From positions 1 to 11,507 of the forward strand of contig PIVQ01000170.1 in the NCBI GenBank assembly GCA_003354055.1: a stretch of DNA of 11,507 nt, read 5' to 3'. The notes under the pieces were generated by a model. The model worked only from the letters and a program-made list of their open reading frames with translations. It did not search any database and was not told the DNA's origin. The DNA comes from Desulfobacteraceae bacterium. GTDB lineage: Bacteria; Desulfobacterota; Desulfobacteria; Desulfobacterales; Desulfobacteraceae. Within the stretch, counting starts at the first letter, position 1, and each line of letters starts with the position of its first letter. Below are positions 1-6,874 of this stretch, one piece after another. The translations under genes were made by a program, and so were the position numbers.

Positions 1-396
1 GACGCACAGGCCGCAGTGGATGCAGAATGACGGGTCTTTTTCAAACCGGTCGCTGTTCGCACCATACTCCAGCGCATATTTTTTTAAGTCAGGCGCGTCC
101 GGGGCATGGGCCATCAGCAATTCAAGAATGGTCCTGCGGATTCTATCCACCTTTTCAGACCGGGTTTTGATCACAAGCCCCTGTTTTGCCTCGTACACGC
201 AGGAGACCACAAGTTGACTCCAGTTACCGGAAACAATCTCCACAATACAGAGGCGGCAGCCTCCAAAGGGAATCAGTTTTTCGTGGTGGCAAAGTGTGGG
301 GATTGAGATCCCGGCGGCCTGGGCTGCCTCTAAAACAGTCATTCCCGGATCGGCCTCAACCTGCCTTCCATCAATTTCTAATAAGATTTGGCTCAT
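1..396 (-). CDS. bamI: BamI, NuoG N-terminus-like Fe-S subunit (partial, 3' end outside window)
   Basis: The frame is open from an ATG at 396 to the left edge, giving 132 residues without a stop. The N-terminus is a plant-type [2Fe-2S] ferredoxin domain like that of NuoG and of the gamma/small subunits of NAD-linked hydrogenases. The cluster ligands are C36, C47, C50 and C66. The start of a following [4Fe-4S] ferredoxin domain is visible at the edge (C125, C128, C131 in FCIHCGLCV). Between them NuoG normally carries a His-Cys3 cluster motif; here the histidine region remains (LLMAHAPDAP, H97) but the cysteines are absent. This is the form I associate with the short NuoG-like proteins next to HdrA-type systems. 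The start overlaps the bamH stop as ATGA, implying translational coupling. The likely role is electron transfer between BamH and the Hdr-like subunits. The family is clear; the exact name rests on the operon context. Confidence 0.85.
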   Translation of the reverse strand, partial: MSQILLEIDGRQVEADPGMTVLEAAQAAGISIPTLCHHEKLIPFGGCRLCIVEIVSGNWSQLVVSCVYEAKQGLVIKTRSEKVDRIRRTILELLMAHAPDAPDLKKYALEYGANSDRFEKDPSFCIHCGLCV

Positions 397-2321
397 TTTA
401 CCCGCTCTTTTTTAGTGATTTTTCTTTTCTGTTCGGCAATGGGAGGTGGTACAGGCTCACCTGAAATCTTTTTTACAGCACTGAATTTGCTGGGGCAGAC
501 ATCAAGGCAGGTGCCGCAGCCCGTGCATAATTCCTGGTTCACTACATGAATCGTTTTCTTGGCCCCGTCAATGGCATCTGCGGGGCATTTTCTAAGGCAG
601 ATCATACATGCGCGGCACTTGTCAGGCTCAATCACGTATGAAACCAATTCCTTGCAGGCCAGAGCCGGGCATCGTTTTTCATTGATGTGGGCATCGTACT
701 CATCCCTGAAGTATTTCAATGTACTTAAGAAAGGACTTGGCGCGCCTTTGCCCAGGGCACACAGCGAGGCTTCCATGGCGGTTTCAGAAAGGGACTCAAG
801 GGTTTCGATGTCCCCCTTTTTTCCTTTTCCTGTGGTGATATTGGTCAGTATCCTGTGCATCTGCCGAAGTCCTTCCCGGCAGGGAACGCATTTGCCGCAG
901 GACTCATCCGTCAGAAATTCGATAAAATACCTGGCCACATCCACCATGCAGGTATCTTCATCCATAACGATCATCCCGCCTGAGCCCATCATTGATCCAA
1001 TCGTTGCAAGCTCGTCAAATCCGACTTGAAGATCCAGGTGCGCCGCCGGGATACATCCGCCCGAAGGCCCGCCGGTCTGTACTGCCTTAAATTCTTTGCC
1101 GTTGGGAATTCCTCCTCCGATGTCGAAGATTATATCTTTAAGGGTTATGCCCATGGGAACTTCCACAAGCCCGGTATTGGAAATCTTTCCAACCAGAGAG
1201 AAGATTTTGGTGCCCTTGGAGCTTTCTGTGCCGACACTGGCAAACTTGTCACCGCCCCCATTGATAATCAGGGGGATGTTTGCCCAGGTTTCAACATTAT
1301 TCAGCACCGACGGCCGTTCCCAAAGCCCTTTGATATTGGAGCGGGTATACTTTGGTCTGGGTTCTCCAACACGGCCTTCCAGCGCCGTCATCAATGCGGT
1401 GGACTCCCCGCAGACAAAGGCGCCTGCTCCCTGATGGACAAACACATCAAATGCAAATCCGGATCCCAGGATATTGTCGCCGATCAGGCCCAAATCTCGC
1501 GCCTGCTCAATGGCAAGGGTGATATTTTCCACGGCCAGGGGGTATTCCTGGCGAACATAAATATACCCTTCCTGGGCGCCCACGGCAAACCCTCCGATGA
1601 TCAGCCCTTCCAGTATGGAATGTGGGTTTCCTTCCAGCAGGGCCCTGTCCATGAATGCCCCGGGATCCCCCTCATCTGCGTTGACAATGACGTATTTTAT
1701 TGGGTCTGCGGCATTCTTCGTCCCTTCCCATTTTATGCCGGCGGGAAAGCCTGCTCCGCCCCGGCCCCTGATGCCTGATTTTTTAACCTCTTCCAGAACT
1801 TCTACATCGGTCATGGTGCCAAGGGCCTTGGCCAGTGCTGAATATCCGCCAATGGCCAGATAGTCATCAACATCCTTTGAATCAATCCTGGTGTTGGTGC
1901 TCAGCAGGGTTCTTTCCTGGCTTTTATAAAAGGGAATATCAGACTCGCATGTGGCTTTTTTGCCTGTGGCAGGATCCGCATACAAAAGTTTCTCAACGAC
2001 CTTGCCCTCTTTCAGGGTCTGGGCAACAATTTCCTCTACATCATCGGCCGTAACCTTGAGATAGCAAATCTCCTGGGGATAAATGACGACCACAGGTCCC
2101 TGCTCGCAAAATCCGGGACACCCGGTTCCCCTGGTGTTCACCCCGGTGGGAAGGCCCTGTTTTTCAATTTGAGTTTTAAAGGCGGCGATTACCTCATCCG
2201 CACCCGAGGCAATACAGCCTGCTCCGGCACAGACAGAAACCGACGGGCTGTCGGGATCCCTTTGGGATTGTATCTTTTGTCTTAAGGATTCTAATGTTTC
2301 AGGGCTGGTCAACTGGGTCAT
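393..2321 (-). CDS. bamH: BamH, NuoF-like NAD(H)- and FMN-binding subunit
   Basis: This 642-residue protein has the fused layout seen in NuoF-like subunits of hydrogenase and Bam complexes. An N-terminal thioredoxin-like [2Fe-2S] domain has C31, C36, C68 and C72. It is followed by the NuoF core with the glycine-rich nucleotide site (RGRGGAGFPAG, about 185-195) and the FMN-site segment (VNADEGDPGAF, about 213-223). The N3-type [4Fe-4S] cluster has C475, C478, C481 and C521. A C-terminal pair of ferredoxin clusters is at C569/572/575/579 and C599/602/605/609. It probably exchanges electrons with NAD(H) and passes them to BamI and the BamDEF module; the direction in vivo cannot be read from sequence. 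The ATG at 2321 has an AGGGA ribosome site just upstream. The gene begins 37 bp after bamG and ends in a UGA that overlaps the bamI start. A long plus-strand ORF inside it is a shadow. Confidence 0.93.
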   Translation of the reverse strand: MTQLTSPETLESLRQKIQSQRDPDSPSVSVCAGAGCIASGADEVIAAFKTQIEKQGLPTGVNTRGTGCPGFCEQGPVVVIYPQEICYLKVTADDVEEIVAQTLKEGKVVEKLLYADPATGKKATCESDIPFYKSQERTLLSTNTRIDSKDVDDYLAIGGYSALAKALGTMTDVEVLEEVKKSGIRGRGGAGFPAGIKWEGTKNAADPIKYVIVNADEGDPGAFMDRALLEGNPHSILEGLIIGGFAVGAQEGYIYVRQEYPLAVENITLAIEQARDLGLIGDNILGSGFAFDVFVHQGAGAFVCGESTALMTALEGRVGEPRPKYTRSNIKGLWERPSVLNNVETWANIPLIINGGGDKFASVGTESSKGTKIFSLVGKISNTGLVEVPMGITLKDIIFDIGGGIPNGKEFKAVQTGGPSGGCIPAAHLDLQVGFDELATIGSMMGSGGMIVMDEDTCMVDVARYFIEFLTDESCGKCVPCREGLRQMHRILTNITTGKGKKGDIETLESLSETAMEASLCALGKGAPSPFLSTLKYFRDEYDAHINEKRCPALACKELVSYVIEPDKCRACMICLRKCPADAIDGAKKTIHVVNQELCTGCGTCLDVCPSKFSAVKKISGEPVPPPIAEQKRKITKKERVK

Positions 2322-2358
2322 AATCTTTCCCTATTTTCCGATTATTTATTCGGGGTTG

Positions 2359-2823
2359 TTATTCATAGGTTTTTAACAAGGTCTCAGTCTGCTCCGGGGC
2401 CATATTTCCATGGACCTTGCCGTTCACTTCCACCACCGGCCCCAAAGCACAGCAGCCAAGGCAGTTAACGGTTTCCAGACTGAACTTCATATCCAGGTCG
2501 GTTTCGCCGGAACCGATCCCTGCGACCTCCTGAACCCTGTCAAGCACACGGGTCGCTCCCCGGACATGGCAGGCGGTTCCCACACAGACATGAACCTTGT
2601 GCCGCCCTTTGGGCACCACACTGAATGCCTTGTAAAAGGTAACAATGTGCTGAACCCGGGTTAAGGGAACTTCCAGCCGTTCACTGACCCGGGTCAATGC
2701 CTCTTTGGGCAGCCAATTGTGCGCTTTCTGGATATCCAGCAATATTTGAATAAGTGCGCTTTGCAGGCCTTGATGCCTGTCAATAATCTGATCAACTGCC
2801 GTCATATCCCCATTCATATCCAT
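2359..2823 (-). CDS. bamG: BamG, NuoE-like [2Fe-2S] thioredoxin-fold subunit
   Basis: This 154-residue protein is close to the usual NuoE length. It has the N-terminal helical bundle typical of NuoE (about 10-70, including ILLDIQKAHNWLPKEAL) and a thioredoxin-like ferredoxin domain. The [2Fe-2S] ligands are C80 and C85 (CVGTAC) and C121 and C125 (in NCLGCCALGP). It should pair with BamH as NuoE pairs with NuoF. The frame stays open upstream to 2853, which would overlap bamF by 19 bp. I prefer the ATG at 2823 because AAGGAA (2836-2831) lies 7 nt ahead of it and because family similarity does not need the extra ten residues. A later ATG six codons in is possible but has no better ribosome site. 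The gene starts 11 bp after the bamF stop. Confidence 0.92.
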   Translation of the reverse strand: MDMNGDMTAVDQIIDRHQGLQSALIQILLDIQKAHNWLPKEALTRVSERLEVPLTRVQHIVTFYKAFSVVPKGRHKVHVCVGTACHVRGATRVLDRVQEVAGIGSGETDLDMKFSLETVNCLGCCALGPVVEVNGKVHGNMAPEQTETLLKTYE

Positions 2824-2830
2824 AGTGTAT

Positions 2831-2836
2831 TTCCTT
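2831..2836 (-). promoter_or_regulatory. ribosome binding site deciding the bamG start
   Basis: AAGGAA overlaps the bamF stop codon TAA (2837-2835) and sits 7 nt before the ATG at 2823. It favours that start over the upstream in-frame codon at 2853, which lies inside bamF. The overlap with the stop suggests coupled translation of bamF and bamG. Confidence 0.6.
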
Positions 2837-3596
2837 ACGCTAACCCATAGCAATTATCGGCAGTATCGTATTTGACCCACCCCAGGCGAGATGACCGGTT
2901 CATGTACCTGGATACCTCAGACGGGTTTAACCCTAAGGTATCGCTGATAGCCCCCGTGGAAAGGGGGGACTTTTTAAGCAGTGCCATGATCTGGCCCATT
3001 GCCCACAGGTCTGAAAAAATATCATCAAACAGGCGGGTAAACCCTTCACCTGCAAAAAAGGTGTCATATGCCTCTTTTGTTTTCTCCGGCACTCTCAGCC
3101 TTTCTCTTTCCGCAAGTCTCATATAAGGAACCAGATTCCGGGCTGCTTCAAATTTGAGGTCCAGAGTATTTTTGTCCAAACCTTCAGCCTGGCCAAGGGG
3201 ACCCAATTCCTTTATCTGTTTTGTGAACTCATCGGTTTTTTCGGCCAGCAGATTGCCGTCGGCCCCGGACATAAATTCGATTCTCAGCCGGTCCGGATTC
3301 AGTCCCATGTATTCCAGAACCTTTTTCCCTATGTGGGAGACCGCCAGCGCATCAAAGTTGCCGTGTGTGGTATAGTTGCACTCCCCAAGACGGCATCCGC
3401 CGATGAACACCCCGTCATGTCCTTTTGCAAAGGCCCGAAGGATGAACTCCAGATCGATTCTTCCCGAGCACATGACCCGGATCAGCCTCATCTCGCTTGT
3501 ATATTGTTGCCGGGAAACTCCGGCAAGGTCGGCAGCGCCATAGGCTCACCAATGGCATACGAAGCCTAATATGTGCGGCTTAAACTCAATTCCCAT
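2835..3596 (-). CDS. bamF: BamF, MvhD-like selenoprotein (in-frame UGA at codon 17)
   Basis: With UGA at 3548-3546 read as selenocysteine, this is a 253-residue protein starting at ATG 3596, with an AGGA site upstream. The N-terminus runs FVCHWU-AYGAADLAGVSR. MvhD/FlpD proteins have C-x2-C in this place, so U17 stands where a cysteine is expected. Candidate [2Fe-2S] ligands are C14, U17, C43 (VMCSGR), C68 and C73 (GGCRLGEC). MvhD delivers electrons to HdrA; here BamF probably links the NuoEFG-like part to BamE. Residues about 202-253 form a C-terminal extension with winged-helix-like character (ISDTLGLNPSEVSRYMN, then GWVKYD) beyond the roughly 140-residue MvhD core. Without recoding, only an internal 218-residue reading from an ATG at 3491 remains, and it lacks C14, U17 and a ribosome site. 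The gene is 42 bp downstream of bamE. Confidence 0.92.
3507..3526 (-). promoter_or_regulatory. candidate bacterial SECIS hairpin of bamF
   Basis: On the minus strand TTGCCGG (3526-3520) pairs perfectly with CCGGCAA (3513-3507) around the six-base loop AGTTTC. The loop begins 26 nt after the UGA and has a G in its first two positions followed by U. This fits the general bacterial SECIS pattern of a stable stem about 16-37 nt downstream with a G near the start of the loop. The pairing was found by eye, without energy calculation. Confidence 0.7.
3546..3548 (-). other. UGA selenocysteine codon, bamF codon 17
   Basis: The UGA falls in the conserved C-x2-C motif near the MvhD N-terminus. The coding frame continues on both sides with family-typical sequence (GFVCHW before, AYGAADLAGVSR after). 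Replacement of the second cysteine by Sec and the hairpin downstream make recoding far likelier than a nonsense mutation. Confidence 0.9.
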
Positions 3597-3608
3597 TGAC
3601 CGTTCCTT

Positions 3609-3637
3609 TTTTTATGATTCTGTCGGTTTTTATGATT
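3609..3637 (-). repeat. short direct repeat in the bamE-bamF gap
   Basis: The 11-mer AATCATAAAAA occurs twice on the minus strand (3637-3627 and 3619-3609), 18 bp apart, between the bamE stop and the bamF ribosome site. It makes the bamF leader A-rich and unstructured, which could help initiation. It is short and may be chance. Confidence 0.35.
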
Positions 3638-3638
3638 T

Positions 3639-6600
3639 TCATGCCTGTTCCTCTTCAGCTTCGATCTCAACCGCTGGCATCTGGTCATCTGCCAGGACCC
3701 CATCAATGGCTGCAGCAGCATCGATAGCTGCGTCGATCTGACCGTGCAGGGATTTATCCGTAAAGTGCTTAAGCCCTATGGCGCTTGTGGGACACTTTGT
3801 GGTGCAAAGGCCGTCTCCCTTGCAGAGAATGGGATTGACCATTGCCTTTTTGCCCTTTGGCGTATCAACAAACTCTACGGCATCATAGGTGCAAACGCTG
3901 ATACATGCTCCGCATGAGACGCAATCCTCTTCAACCACCCGGCAGACAGATCCCGAGGCCACTGCCGTATCTTTTGACAGAAGGGTCAATACCCTGCCGG
4001 CAGCCCCCTGGGCCTGGTTGATGGTCTCCTGAATATGTTTGGGATAGTGGGCGGTTCCGCAGAGGAAGACACCGTCTGCGGCAAACTCCACAGGCTTGAG
4101 TTTTACATGGGCCTCTTTAAAGAAGTCATCGGGACTTAACGTCACTTTGAAATGTCCTGCAATCTCATGGATGGAGCCCGGCGGAATCACTGCGGCGGCA
4201 AGGGATAGAATATCTGCATCCAGTTCAAGCCGCTGATCCAGGATATAGTCGGGAACCGTGATCCGCAGGACATCTCTGCCGTCTTCAGCCTCGGCGGTTT
4301 CAACCACCGGCGGCTCTTCGGTCTCATACCGGATGAATTTGACACCTCTGTCCGATGCTTCCCGGTAATAGTCCTCTTTCAGCCCGTAAGTCCGCATATC
4401 CCGGAACAGAATATGAATATCCATTTCCGGATTTATCTTTTTAAGTGCCAGTGCGTTTTTGACGGCGTGGCTGCAGCAAACCCGGCTGCAATAGTCACGG
4501 TCAGAGTTTCTGCACCCAACACACTGGATCATCACAAGGCTTTGGGCGTCGACCACGGCCTCATCTTTATTGGCAATCTTTTCCCCCAGATCAATGTGGG
4601 TAAAGACCTTGTCGCTCTCCCCGTACAGGTATTCCGTGGGTTTGTATACATCGGCGCCGATGGCCAGCACGGATGCCCCGTGCTTTATAACTTTTTGCTG
4701 TCCGCGGGAAATGACCCGGGTGGTGAAGTTGCCAAGAAAGCCTGCAACATCGGTAATTTCAGCTTCATGTGTGATGTGAATTTTGGGGTTGGCGTAGACC
4801 GCTTTGATGGTTTGATCCAGATATGCCTGAACATCCATTCCTTCAATGGTGGTGTGAAGTCTTCGGGCCATTCCCCCTAAGTCTTTTGCCTTTTCAATTA
4901 TGTGGACCTCATGCCCCTGTTCTGCAATGGACAGGGCACAGGTCATGCCCGCAATACCGCCACCCACAACCAGTGCTGCCTTGTTTACGGGCAGGTCGAA
5001 CTCCTGGAGCGGTTCCAGAAATCTTGCCCGGGCAACGGACATTCTGATAATATCCTTGGCCTTTTGGGTGGCAGCTTCCTTTTCCCTGGCATGGACCCAG
5101 GAACAATGCTCCCTGATATTGGCCATGTCCATGTAATACTGATTCAGTCCGGCCTCCCTAAGGGTGTCCCGGAATAAAGGTTCCAGGGTTCTTGGGGAGC
5201 AGGCCGCAATCACCACGCGGTTAAGGCCCAGCTCTGCGGCCAGATCGGTGATTTCCTTGGCCGAGTTTGTGGCGCATGAAAAGAGCTGCTCCATGGCGTA
5301 GACGACATCGGGAAGGGTTTTGACATATTCAACCGTGGAGGGAATATCAACCACACTGGAAATATTGGCCCCGCAATGGCAGACAAAAACACCGATTCTC
5401 GGGTCTTCTGCGGACCGGTCTTGCTCTTCCGGATATTTTCGTTCACGGGCCAGCTTGCCCCGCCTGTAATCCAGAAGTTCTCCGCATTGGGTGCCTGCGG
5501 CACTGGCGGAAAATACCGATTCGGGAATGTCTGTGGGGCCCTGGAAGGCACCGCTGACAAAGATTCCGGCGCGGTTTGTTGCGACCGGGTTGGCATCTTG
5601 GGTTCTGTTGAATCCATGGCTGTTGAGTTCAATGCCGAACTGGTCGGCAAGTTTTTGATACTCGGCAGGAGGGGTAAGGCCAACAGATAGGACAACCATG
5701 TCGAATTCTTCTTCTTTTACCCCGTCGGTAGGGGTGGCATACCGGATGATGACATTCTTATTTTCGGGGTTTTCTCCTGCAATGGAGGGGTAGCTTCTGA
5801 CGAAGTTCACACCTTCCAGCTCTTCAGTCCGCCTGAAATATCGCTCAAAATCCTTGCCGTGTGAGCGGATATCGTTATGGAATACCGTACACCTGGCGTC
5901 GGTATCGTGGTGCTTGGTCAAAATTACCTGCTTCTGGGTGTATGTACAGCAAACACCGGAACAATAGCTGTTGTCGCCTTCGGTCACCCGACGCGATCCC
6001 ACGCATTGGATCCAGGCGATGTTTTTTGGGTGCTTTTTATCCGAAGTCCGTAGCACCTGTCCTTCATAAGGTCCTGTGGAGGATAACAGCCGCTCAAAAT
6101 CCATGGAGGTAACCACATTCTCCATCACGCCGTATCCGTATTCCGGTTTCTCACTGGGATTAAAGGGAGTGATACCGGGTGACAGTATGACGGCACCGAC
6201 ATTGATCGAAAGTGTTTGGTCGGTCTGCCTGAAATCAATGGCATCGGCCTGGCATACTCCCCGGCAGATATCGCATTTTTCCTCTTTGAGAAAAAGGCAG
6301 GTCTCGTCAATATAGGCAACTAGGGGAATGGCCTGGGAAAAGTATACGTGAACCGCTTTGTTGTCCGATATCTCCTGATTAAAGGGATCCGGGTTCAGGA
6401 CCGGGCAGTACTTTGTACAGGTTGCACATCCAGTGCATTTATCCTCTATTATATACCGGGGTTTTGTGGTCAGGGTGACTTTGAAATCCCCTGCCTCTCC
6501 TTTTACCGTATCAACCTTGGTAAAGGTTAGAATCTCTATATTCGGGTGCCGGCCGACCTCGACCAGTTTGGGTGAGAGAATTCACATGGAGCAGTCATTG

Positions 6601-6812
6601 GTCGGAAAGGTCTTGTCCAGCTGGGCCATATGGCCACCGATGCTGGGTCCCTTTTCAACCAGGTAGACCTTGAATCCTGCAGTTGCAAGGTCAAGGGACG
6701 CCTGGATCCCGCTGACCCCGCCACCTACGACCATCACGTCGCCAAAGTTGCCCGTACCGGGCGCCTTTCCGAATTCTTGCATGACCTCTTCCGGTATTAT
6801 GCGGTTTTCCAC
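3639..6812 (-). CDS. bamE: BamE, HdrA-like double flavoprotein and selenoprotein (in-frame UGA at codon 77)
   Basis: Reading UGA (6584-6582) as Sec gives 1057 residues from a GTG at 6812, with AGGTGA (6824-6819) 6 nt upstream. I translated the stretch between the two apparent ORFs and found no other stop. Module 1 (about 1-470) has the FAD motif VGGGVSG (29-35), then TNDCSMU with Sec77 where HdrA has cysteine. An inserted ferredoxin region follows with C126/129/132/136 and C172/180/183/187, then a cysteine-rich segment near 269-289. Module 2 (about 471-1057) resembles a more complete HdrA. It starts at [10 protein letters not shown] (about 476), has a second FAD motif GGGIAG (617-622), a second cysteine-rich segment (763-780) and a C-terminal ferredoxin pair. 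The first cluster has C964/967/970/974; the second has C997, C1003 and C1007 with Asp1000 in the remaining cysteine position. HdrA is the flavin-bifurcating subunit of heterodisulfide reductase. BamE is therefore the likely bifurcation centre, fed by BamF and linked to BamD. It ends in UGA. Confidence 0.93.
6549..6566 (-). promoter_or_regulatory. candidate bacterial SECIS hairpin of bamE
   Basis: On the minus strand CTGGTC (6566-6561) pairs with GGCCGG (6554-6549), using two G-U pairs in RNA, around the loop GAGGUC. The loop starts 21 nt after the UGA. Its GGUC core resembles the AGGUCU loop of the Escherichia coli fdhF SECIS as I recall it. Flanking UCUCU just after the UGA could pair with a later AGAGA to form an outer stem. 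Confidence 0.72.
6582..6584 (-). other. UGA selenocysteine codon, bamE codon 77
   Basis: The UGA sits in [20 protein letters not shown]. HdrA proteins have a cysteine at this place, and some methanogen HdrA homologues are known to have Sec there. The frame is open for 76 codons before and 980 after. A nonsense mutation exactly at this cysteine, with both flanks intact, is very unlikely. Confidence 0.94.
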
Positions 6813-6818
6813 TGTTGC

Positions 6819-6824
6819 TCACCT
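6819..6824 (-). promoter_or_regulatory. ribosome binding site supporting the GTG start of bamE
   Basis: AGGTGA lies 6 nt before the GTG at 6812. The next in-frame ATG is ten codons further in and has no comparable site, so the GTG is preferred. Confidence 0.6.
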
Positions 6825-6874
6825 CACTATTGTTTTGTACATTATTTTCATTCAAGCACGGAGACTCGGTGCCC

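Noticed and set aside
1026..1778. Plus-strand 250-residue ORF within bamH
   Set aside because: It is antisense to a clear NuoF gene, shows no recognisable domain and arises from the codon bias of the real gene.
5210..5695. Minus-strand 161-residue ORF in another frame of bamE
   Set aside because: It is low in complexity (Pro/Ser-rich) and fully inside bamE, with no start signal.
6129..6584. Apparent nonsense mutation or frameshift splitting bamE into two genes
   Set aside because: Both sides share one frame, the only stop is a UGA at a conserved cysteine site, and a SECIS-like hairpin follows.
6856..6872. Near-palindrome GCACGGAGACTCGGTGC in the bamD-bamE gap as a terminator
   Set aside because: It has one mismatch, almost no loop when fully paired and no U tract, and the operon clearly continues.
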